A DNA stretch of 5,268 nucleotides from Chloroflexota bacterium. GTDB lineage: Bacteria; Chloroflexota; Dehalococcoidia; JAUQQI01. A program made the position numbers and the translations under genes. The DNA lies in assembly GCA_030549955.1 (NCBI GenBank), contig JAUQQI010000205.1, forward strand, positions 3,258 through 8,525, written 5' to 3'. Of the stretch, positions 1-4,982 are shown one piece after another; position 1 is the first letter of the stretch; the number at the start of each line of letters is the position of its first letter. The notes under the pieces were generated by a model. The model had not been told where the DNA came from and ran no database searches. It worked only from the letters and a program-made list of their open reading frames with translations.

Positions 1-113
1 GCGGCTTGCTCAACTTCAGCTTTGAACTGGGGGGCAGAGCTGGCGTCCAATTCCCCGCTCAAGGTAATGGTGGCAGTGTCGCCTGCGGTGGTAGTCGTTG
101 TGCTGAAAGCCAT
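1..113 (-). CDS. STAS-domain protein (anti-anti-sigma factor-like), N-terminal part only
   Basis: The leftward reading frame starts at ATG (111-113) and runs off the left edge after 37 codons. It begins MAFSTTTTTAGDTATITLSG and continues ELDASSAPQFKAEVEQA. The pattern of a beta strand, then L-S-G-E-L-D-A-S-S-A-P-x-F, then a helix is the classic opening of STAS domains of the SpoIIAA/RsbV type. These bind or antagonise anti-sigma factors or act as switches controlled by serine phosphorylation. The phosphorylatable serine would lie beyond the window. A GAGGA ribosome binding site lies 7 nt upstream of the ATG and supports this start. GC content and codon use (TTG, GAA, ACT) differ from the genes right of base 260. 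With the HIP1 site nearby this suggests a cyanobacterial source. The STAS call is fairly secure; the precise partner cannot be told. Confidence 0.75.
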   Translation of the reverse strand, partial: MAFSTTTTTAGDTATITLSGELDASSAPQFKAEVEQA

Positions 114-120
114 ACGGTTA

Positions 121-125
121 TCCTC
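121..125 (-). promoter_or_regulatory. Ribosome binding site of the STAS gene
   Basis: On the minus strand GAGGA lies 7 nt before the ATG at 113, a normal Shine-Dalgarno distance. It sits between the start codon and the 18-bp tandem repeat, and it fixes the start of the partial STAS gene. Confidence 0.55.
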
Positions 126-161
126 ATGTAGTAGGGGTGAAAGATGTAGTAGGGGTGAAAG
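126..161. repeat. Perfect 18-bp tandem direct repeat, two copies
   Basis: The unit ATGTAGTAGGGGTGAAAG occurs at 126-143 and again, without mismatch, at 144-161. It lies in the roughly 69-bp gap between the stop of an upstream leftward gene fragment (183) and the STAS start (113), beginning 12 bp upstream of the start codon. It could be a recent slippage duplication in the leader or a paired protein-binding site; nothing in the sequence decides between these. Confidence 0.9.
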
Positions 162-164
162 GGG

Positions 165-174
165 AGAGTACTCT
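165..174. other. 10-bp perfect palindrome in the leader
   Basis: AGAGTACTCT is its own reverse complement. It lies just upstream (minus-strand sense) of the tandem repeat and directly downstream of the stop codon at 183-185. It could be a small operator half-site pair, but a 10-bp palindrome is also expected by chance now and then. Confidence 0.25.
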
Positions 175-182
175 AGCGAGGG

Positions 183-236
183 TTAGCGCCCGACAAGAAT
201 GGTGACGGAGCGATCGCCCAATAACAGACCCTTTTG
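183..236 (-). pseudogene. C-terminal fragment of an unidentified leftward gene (likely cyanobacterial)
   Basis: On the minus strand the codons ending at the TAA stop (183-185) read roughly DQKGLLLGDRSVTILVGR. The alternating hydrophobic pattern and the moderate-GC codons look like a real C-terminus, and the HIP1 octamer falls inside it. The rest of the gene is missing because the DNA changes style at about 225-262; the right boundary given here is approximate. The end, D-R-S-V-T-I-L-V-G-R, loosely resembles the last strand of PP2C/SpoIIE-type phosphatases (D-D-x-T-x-L-V-x-R). That would fit a neighbouring STAS gene, but this is only a suggestion from a short stretch. The stop lies 69 bp before the STAS start, on the same strand. 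Confidence 0.35.
210..217. repeat. HIP1 octamer (GCGATCGC)
   Basis: GCGATCGC, followed by C as in the extended form, is the highly iterated palindrome HIP1 that is strongly over-represented in many cyanobacterial genomes. One copy in about 230 bases is not proof, but I saw no other copy in the GC-rich remainder of the window. It supports a cyanobacterial origin for the left end. Confidence 0.7.
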
Positions 237-262
237 GTCAGCCAGGGGGGGTTCCTGACCGG
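225..262. other. Probable junction between two unrelated DNAs
   Basis: Left of this zone the DNA is of moderate GC, carries a HIP1 site and codes leftward. Right of it the DNA is GC-rich and codes rightward for the inside of a lipid-kinase domain. The kinase frame meets a TAA stop at 222-224, and the missing N-terminal part of the domain is absent from every rightward frame upstream. The exact breakpoint cannot be set. A G-run (246-251) lies within the zone. An assembly chimera is the simplest explanation; a natural insertion or rearrangement is less likely. Confidence 0.6.
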
Positions 263-1046
263 GTTTGCAGCTATCGCCGGGGGCGGCGACGGGACAGTAA
301 ATGAGGTGCTGCAGGGGGTTGTTCATACCGGGACGGCGCTGGGGGTGATCCCCCTTGGGACGGCCAACGTTTTTGCCCGGGAAGTTGGAATCCCCCTCGA
401 CCCACTACGGGCCGCCGAACTTCTGACCCGGGCCGAGGTCCGCCGCCTTGACGTTGGCCTGACCAGCACCGGCCGGTATTTTCTCCTCTGGAGCGGAATC
501 GGATTCGACGCCGAGGTGACCAAGCAGGCCGAGCTCCGGTTCAAACGGCAGCTCGGCATTCTGGCCTATATCGCGGCGGCCGTCCGGACATTTTTCTGGT
601 TCGAAGGAACCCGGGCCCAGGTCGCCCTCGATGGGCGCAAGTTTCGTCGGCGGGTCCTGCTCATGGTCGTTGCCAACACCCGGCTCTACGCCCTGTTTCC
701 CCTCTCAGCCCAGACCCGGCCGGACGACGGCCTCTTCGACGTCGTCCTCTTCGGCGGCCGGGGATTCCTCACGAAGCTCCGGCACGTCCTCGGCTTCTTT
801 GCCGGAAAGCACCTTCAGTTGCCGAAGGTTCTGCGATTCACGGCCCGAACCGTCTCGGTTTTCAGCAGCCGGCCGCTTCCGGTTCAGGTTGACGGCGAGC
901 TCATCGGCACGACCCCGATGAGCTTTTATATCCAGCCGGCCGCCCTGCGAATCCTCCTGCCCCCAACCGCCCCTTATGGCTACCCGGACGGCCGGCTTAA
1001 TCTGGGGGCCCGGGCGAGCGCGGCCCACGACCCCTCACCACCATGA
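234..1046 (+). pseudogene. Diacylglycerol/lipid kinase family protein (DAGK catalytic domain), N-terminally truncated
   Basis: Members of this family (YegS/DgkB/BmrU type) transfer phosphate from ATP to diacylglycerol or related lipids at the membrane. With residues numbered from the TTG at 234, the signature GGGDGTVNEV is at 16-25, PLGTANVFAR at 40-49, GIGFDAEV at 88-95, the DDGLFDVV strand at 164-171 and VDGE at 219-222. The C-terminal beta-rich domain is intact and ends in a short P/A-rich tail. Family proteins usually have about 50-60 residues, including an N-P-x-S-G motif, before the GGDGT loop. Here only about 15 precede it, and the frame is closed by TAA at 222-224. The TTG start has no ribosome binding site and is probably an artefact of the junction; genuine coding begins around 255-265. 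The stop overlaps the next gene's ATG as ATGA, so the two are probably an operon. Family call secure; the lipid substrate is unknown. Confidence 0.85.
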
Positions 1047-2188
1047 TCACCCGGGAGGAGCTTCACCGGCGGCAGGAATCAGCCCGCAAACTGGCGGCCG
1101 ACGCGGGGCTGGCCGGACTTCTAGCCGTTGGCCGGTCCTTTTACGACCGGCCGGGTCCCCTGGCCTACCTGACAAACCATTTCCCGCCCTTCCCGGCAAC
1201 GGCTTTCAGCACCGGCATGCGGGGCCTCGGCCACGGCGTCTTTGTTCTGCCCGTGGCTGGCGACCCGGTCCTCTGCATTGACCCGCGGCCTTACCGGAAG
1301 GACCTGATTGCGGTCGACGACGTTCGGCAATCAAACGACCTGGTCGAGCTGGTTGCCGGAGTCCTCCGGGAGAAGGGCCTTTCGGGGGCCCGGCTCGGCC
1401 TCGCCGGCTGGGACATCCTGCCCGTGGCCTTTTACCGGGACCTGACGGCCCTCCTGCCCGATCTGGTTCTGGAGCCGGCCGACCACCTGCTCAACCGTCT
1501 GCGGCGCATCAAATCGGATGCCGAGATCGGCCTGCTGCGTCGGGCGGCGAGGATTGCCGGGGCCGGCCTGCAGGGCGCCCTGCAGGCTATCAGACCGGGA
1601 GTCGCTGAGACGGAAGTTTGCGCCGCCGGGACTGCCGCCGCCCTCCGGGCCGGGGCCGACTTCGTTCGCTACCTTCGGGTCCATTCGGGGCCGTGGTCCG
1701 CGGCCGGCTCCCGCTGGCCCCAGGCGACGGACCGACGGCTCGAAGCGGGCGACCTGGTGGCCCTTGACATCATCGGGGCCTACCAGGGCTACCAGTTTGA
1801 CGTCAACCGGAGCGCGGTCGTCGGCGACCCCGACGACCGGCAACGGCGGCTCTTAGAAGCCGTTTACCTGGCAAGTCGGCAGATGGTCGAGCACTGCTGG
1901 CCGGGAACGCCGGCGGCCGAGCTGGTGCGGGTTGCCCGTCGGTGCTTGGATGAGCGGGGGTTCGGGGCCTACGCCGCCGGGATGATGGGCCATGGCATCG
2001 GCCTGGAGACCGTCGAGGAACCGTATATCACGGCCGACAGCGAGGCTGTCCTGGAGCCGGGAATGGTCCTGGCAGTCGAGCCCGGGGTCTTTATCCCCGG
2101 CTGGGGCGGTGCCAACATCGAAGAAATCATCGTCATCCGGGACGGCCCGCCAGAAATGTTAACCCTCATCCCAGCCCGCTTGTGGTGA
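1043..2188 (+). CDS. M24 family metallopeptidase (Xaa-Pro aminopeptidase/dipeptidase-like)
   Basis: This 381-residue protein has the two-domain layout of prolidases and aminopeptidase P: a creatinase-type N-terminal domain (about 8-150) and a C-terminal pita-bread domain (about 160-375). The five expected dimetal ligands are visible: D242 (ALDIIG), D253 (FDVNRS), H317 (GHGIG), E346 (VEPGVF) and E360 (NIEE). H214 in VHSG matches the extra active-site histidine position. The enzyme should be cytosolic, as no signal peptide is seen, and should cleave an N-terminal residue before proline or split X-Pro dipeptides; exact specificity cannot be read from sequence. The start ATG overlaps the kinase stop (ATGA). 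No Shine-Dalgarno precedes it, so translation probably depends on coupling to the upstream gene. Its last 23 bp overlap the 3' end of the convergent M20 gene. Length and motifs are complete. Confidence 0.9.
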   Translation: MITREELHRRQESARKLAADAGLAGLLAVGRSFYDRPGPLAYLTNHFPPFPATAFSTGMRGLGHGVFVLPVAGDPVLCIDPRPYRKDLIAVDDVRQSNDLVELVAGVLREKGLSGARLGLAGWDILPVAFYRDLTALLPDLVLEPADHLLNRLRRIKSDAEIGLLRRAARIAGAGLQGALQAIRPGVAETEVCAAGTAAALRAGADFVRYLRVHSGPWSAAGSRWPQATDRRLEAGDLVALDIIGAYQGYQFDVNRSAVVGDPDDRQRRLLEAVYLASRQMVEHCWPGTPAAELVRVARRCLDERGFGAYAAGMMGHGIGLETVEEPYITADSEAVLEPGMVLAVEPGVFIPGWGGANIEEIIVIRDGPPEMLTLIPARLW

Positions 2189-3410
2189 CCAGATTAAGGA
2201 CAGTAGCCAGGTAAACCTTCAGCTGGGTGACCAGGGAGTCCACCAGAACGTGCTCGTCGGGACCGTGGGCATGAAACCCGACCGGGCCGAAGACCACCGT
2301 GTCGATGCCGGCCTGCCGGTAGAGCCGGCCGTCGGTTGCCCCGGCCCACTCCACAAAGAACTCCGGCTCCCGGCCGGTCACCTGCCGGTACGCCTCCTGG
2401 ACAGCCCAGACAAGCCGGCTGTTGGGGTTAGTCATGTAGACAAGCCGGCTGTTGGCGTCAGTCATGTTGGCCGGCGTAAACGGTATCTGCCGCTCATCTT
2501 CCCCGGTCAATATCTCGTAACTTCCGCCCCCGAATTCGGCCACCGCCCGGTCAAGGACTTCCCGGACCTCGGCCAGCACCGACTCCATCGTCTCGCCGGG
2601 AACCGTTCGGCGGTCGATGGTGATAACCGCCTCGGCCGGAACCTGGTTCGGGGTTTCGCCCCCGTGGAACATGTTGACGCTGATAACCGGGTACCCGACG
2701 GCCGGGTGAAACCGGTCGATCGGTCGGTCCAGTGCGGCGACGGCCCGGGCGGCCAGAGCCACGGCGTTAATGCCCTCGGCTCGGGCGTAGGCCGTGTGGG
2801 TCGCTCTGCCCTTAAAGCGGACCTTAAACTGAAAGACGCCCCGCTCGGCAACCCGGAGTTTAAGGTCGCTCTTTTCGCCGACCAGGACGGCGTCAGGCCG
2901 GGGAAGCCGACCGGCTTCAATCTGCTCGATTAAAAACTTCGTCCCGAAGTGGCCGCCCCGCTCCTCGTCAGAAACGAGCTGGAGCTGGACCAGGCCAGGC
3001 AGGTCGGGATAAAGGTGTCGAAGGAGAATCAGGGCATAGGTCATCGCGGCGCACGAGCCCTTCATGTCGGAAGCCCCCCGGCCGTAGAGCCTGCCGTCGA
3101 TGAGTTCGCCGGCGAAGGGTCCTGCCGACCAGGCCCAGGGGTCCGGCACCGGCACCGTATCCAGGTGGCCGTTGAAGACGATGACCGGCCCCCGGCCGGT
3201 TCCGACCGAGGCAACGACGTTCGGCCTCGCCGGGTCGCGGCTGAGAACCTCCACGTCGATGCTGTGCTCGGCGAGGATTCCCCGGGCGAAATCCATCACG
3301 GCAGACTCTTCGCCGCTCGGGCTCGGAATCCGGATGAGTCCGCGCGCGATTTCAATCAGCTCGTCTTCACGAATGAATTCAAAAAGCTTTTCAAGTTTGG
3401 GTCCAGGCAT
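2166..3410 (-). CDS. M20 family metallopeptidase (ArgE/DapE/carboxypeptidase-like)
   Basis: This 414-residue cytosolic hydrolase belongs to the family that cleaves peptide or N-acyl amide bonds with two metal ions (ArgE, DapE, CPG2, PepV relatives). The visible active site is H82 and D84 in NGHLDTVPV, D115 in GASDMKGS, the general base E149 and ligand E150 in SDEERGG, E179 in GEKSD, and H382 in HAHGPDEH. H205 (ATHTAYA) lies in the inserted dimerisation lid (about 190-300) and is the usual oxyanion histidine. The substrate cannot be assigned. The ATG has a strong AGGAGG site five bases upstream. It is the last gene of the leftward operon, 13 nt after pyrE. Residues 316-325 and 326-335 are near copies (MTDANSRLVY, MTNPNSRLVW) caused by a 30-bp tandem duplication, so the protein is about ten residues longer than it would otherwise be. 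Its 3' end overlaps the convergent M24 gene by 23 bp. Confidence 0.9.
   Translation of the reverse strand: MPGPKLEKLFEFIREDELIEIARGLIRIPSPSGEESAVMDFARGILAEHSIDVEVLSRDPARPNVVASVGTGRGPVIVFNGHLDTVPVPDPWAWSAGPFAGELIDGRLYGRGASDMKGSCAAMTYALILLRHLYPDLPGLVQLQLVSDEERGGHFGTKFLIEQIEAGRLPRPDAVLVGEKSDLKLRVAERGVFQFKVRFKGRATHTAYARAEGINAVALAARAVAALDRPIDRFHPAVGYPVISVNMFHGGETPNQVPAEAVITIDRRTVPGETMESVLAEVREVLDRAVAEFGGGSYEILTGEDERQIPFTPANMTDANSRLVYMTNPNSRLVWAVQEAYRQVTGREPEFFVEWAGATDGRLYRQAGIDTVVFGPVGFHAHGPDEHVLVDSLVTQLKVYLATVLNLVTTSGLG
2408..2467. repeat. 30-bp in-frame tandem duplication inside the M20 gene
   Basis: Two adjacent 30-bp units (2408-2437 and 2438-2467) share 28 of 30 bases, differing in the segment GGGGTTA against GGCGTCA. 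Because 30 is a multiple of three the reading frame is kept, and the encoded segments MTDANSRLVY and MTNPNSRLVW are repeated just after the lid domain, at the start of a catalytic-domain helix (…AVQEAYRQVTG). M20 relatives normally carry one such segment. Confidence 0.95.
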
Positions 3411-3414
3411 TGGT

Positions 3415-3421
3415 CCCTCCT
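3415..3421 (-). promoter_or_regulatory. Ribosome binding site of the M20 gene
   Basis: The minus strand reads AGGAGGG four bases before the ATG at 3410, a near-perfect Shine-Dalgarno sequence. It lies in the 13-nt gap after the pyrE stop and fixes the M20 start. Confidence 0.8.
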
Positions 3422-3423
3422 GC

Positions 3424-3975
3424 TTAACTGGTTAATCCCAGCTCCTCAGCGGTAAAGAGGGGCTCGAAGTCATAGCCGGCCCGGCGGAGCCGCGTACCGC
3501 CCCCTTCCTGCCGGTCGACAACGGCCAGGACTTTTATAACCCTGGCCCCGGCCGCTTCGGCCGCCGCAATCGCATTCAGGAGGGTTTCGCCGGTCGTTAC
3601 CGTATCCTCGACGATAACCGCCCGCATCCCGGGGGTCAGCGGCCCCTCCACCTGGCGGCCGGTTCCGTGGGCCTTCGGCTCTCTGCGGACGAGGAATCCG
3701 GCCAGGTTCCTGCCTCGCTGATAAGCGAGCAGACAAAGCCCGGCCACGAGGGGATCGGCCCCGATGGTCGGCCCCCCGACCGCCTCGAACTCCAGCTCGC
3801 GGACCTTATCCCAGAGGAGCTCGACCGTGAGCGCCAGGCCGTCTCCCGATAGGGAAACCATCCGGGCGTCAATATAATAATTGCTCTTGCGCCCGGACGA
3901 GAGGACTACCTCCCGGAAGCTTACGGCCCGCTCCAGGAGCATCTGCTTTAGCCGTTCCCGCAAGAGCTCGGACAT
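3424..3975 (-). CDS. pyrE: Orotate phosphoribosyltransferase
   Basis: PyrE joins orotate to PRPP to give orotidine 5'-monophosphate, the fifth step of UMP synthesis, in the cytosol as a dimer. Numbered from the ATG at 3975 (183 residues, normal for the family), the frame shows SSGRKSNYYID (27-36, with the substrate-contacting lysine), GGPTIGADPL (67-76), the catalytic flexible loop RREPKAHGTG (97-106) and the PRPP motif VIVEDTVTTGET (120-131). An alternative GTG start at 3987 would add MVRS and overlap the upstream stop by 7 bp. It has no ribosome binding site, while the ATG has AGGAG only one base away, closer than usual, so the start is uncertain by four residues. The gene sits 5 nt after the URO-D-like gene if ATG is used, and 13 nt before the M20 gene. 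No other pyrimidine gene is in the window. Confidence 0.92.
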   Translation of the reverse strand: MSELLRERLKQMLLERAVSFREVVLSSGRKSNYYIDARMVSLSGDGLALTVELLWDKVRELEFEAVGGPTIGADPLVAGLCLLAYQRGRNLAGFLVRREPKAHGTGRQVEGPLTPGMRAVIVEDTVTTGETLLNAIAAAEAAGARVIKVLAVVDRQEGGGTRLRRAGYDFEPLFTAEELGLTS

Positions 3976-3980
3976 GCTCC

Positions 3981-4982
3981 TTACCACCGGTAGTTTCGGG
4001 CAAACTCGACGACTGCCCGCAGGTTCTCAGGCCGGGTGGTCGTCGGGATCGAGCAATCCGGGCCCAGGATAAACCGGACCCCGCCGGTCCCTTCGGCGGC
4101 CCGCCGGGCCTCCGCCAGGGCCGGCTCCGGGTCGGGGGCGGTGAGGGCCCGATGGCTCACGCCCCCGATGATGACCTTATCCCCAAGCCGGGCCCGGGCC
4201 GCGGCCGGGGACGGGTTAGTTGGGGAGGTCGCGGCCCAGTTAACGGCCTGAACCGGGTAGTCTGCCAGCAGGTAGAGCATATTGTTTTCCTGGCACACGT
4301 GCAGGATATTAAACCAGGCCGAACTTACGGCCGCCAGGACCCGCAGGTCGTAGGGTCGGCCGAACCGGAGGTACTCCTCCTCGGTCACGGTATTCCGGGT
4401 TGCCAGCGTCGTGGTCGCAAAGAAGATGCCGTCGGCCCCGGCTTCAAGGCAGGCCCGCGCAAACGGGATAAATGTCCGGGTTATCGTCTCAAGGGCGGCC
4501 TCGACCGCCGCCGGCGACTCCCGGAGCCACCGGACCAGGGTCGCGTCCGCCCCGACCAGGTCGGCCGCAACGGACAGGGGATCAAAAATCGTCGCGACCA
4601 TCGGCACATCGGGGCCGAGCTCCCGGCGGATAAGCCGCAGGGCCTCGAGCTGCTCGCCCAGGGCCCCGGCATCGGGCGGAACCGGCGGGATGGCCGCCAG
4701 ATCCTCGGGCGTGCGGACCGGAAACGCCACCGGACGGGGACGCTCGTGGGGGTCCCCGGAATACTCGAACCGGGCGCCCCACGGCTCCACGTGATACTGG
4801 GCCCGGGGGTTAACTTTCAGAAAGTCAAAGTCGTACTCCCGGTGCCAGGCAACCATTGCCCGGGCCAGGTCTTGGGCCGACGACTCCTGGTCGTAAAAGT
4901 GGCGCCAGAAGGCGTACGGCAGCCGGTCGGGATGCCCGCCGGCAAGCACCTGCTCAATTCTTTCGCGGTGAGAGGCCGCCAT
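3981..4982 (-). CDS. URO-D superfamily protein, MtaA/CmuA-like putative zinc methyltransferase
   Basis: This 333-residue protein has the uroporphyrinogen-decarboxylase TIM-barrel fold: an N-terminal HRERIEQVLAGGHPDRLPY segment, TIFDPLSVA (131-139), a long helix before LEAGADGIFFATT (179-191), and a C-terminal GPDCSIPTTTRPENL (307-321). It lacks the RQAGRY arginine motif of haem-pathway HemE. It has instead H228-x-C230 and C310, the H-x-C...C zinc site used by MtaA, MtbA and CmuA to activate a thiol for methyl transfer from corrinoid proteins. A methyltransferase role is therefore inferred. No corrinoid-binding partner is in the window, so the methyl donor and acceptor are unknown. The ATG at 4982 was chosen over an in-frame one at 5087 because GGAGGAGGT lies 9 nt upstream and the longer version would overlap the aldolase gene by 106 bp. 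The start overlaps the aldolase stop as TGATG. Confidence 0.85.
   Translation of the reverse strand: MAASHRERIEQVLAGGHPDRLPYAFWRHFYDQESSAQDLARAMVAWHREYDFDFLKVNPRAQYHVEPWGARFEYSGDPHERPRPVAFPVRTPEDLAAIPPVPPDAGALGEQLEALRLIRRELGPDVPMVATIFDPLSVAADLVGADATLVRWLRESPAAVEAALETITRTFIPFARACLEAGADGIFFATTTLATRNTVTEEEYLRFGRPYDLRVLAAVSSAWFNILHVCQENNMLYLLADYPVQAVNWAATSPTNPSPAAARARLGDKVIIGGVSHRALTAPDPEPALAEARRAAEGTGGVRFILGPDCSIPTTTRPENLRAVVEFARNYRW

Noticed and set aside
234..236. TTG as a genuine start of the lipid kinase
   Set aside because: No ribosome site and too few residues before GGGDGT; it lies in the probable junction zone, where coding is not native.
1331..1856. Open frames on both strands inside the M24 gene (1331-1843 leftward, 1518-1856 rightward)
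   Set aside because: Shadows of the M24 reading frame; no recognisable domain, and the M24 frame shows all metal ligands.
2150..2220. Bidirectional terminator between the M24 and M20 genes
   Set aside because: No GC-rich hairpin with a T-tract could be found; the two coding ends overlap instead.
2408..2467. CRISPR-like or mobile-element repeat
   Set aside because: Only two directly adjacent units without spacers, in frame inside a coding sequence; this is a simple tandem duplication.
2250..3455. Two long rightward open frames (2250-2933 and 2949-3455) opposite the M20 gene
   Set aside because: They are antisense shadows of a GC-rich coding region; the translations are low-complexity in Gly, Arg, Pro and Val with no family motif or ribosome site, while the leftward frame has the complete M20 active site.
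4411..4794. Rightward open frame opposite the URO-D-like gene
   Set aside because: Ser/Arg/Ala-rich shadow with no motif; the opposite frame is clearly the real gene.
3981..4982. HemE (haem-pathway uroporphyrinogen decarboxylase)
   Set aside because: The N-terminal RQAGRY motif with the essential arginine is missing, and a zinc-type HxC...C site is present instead.
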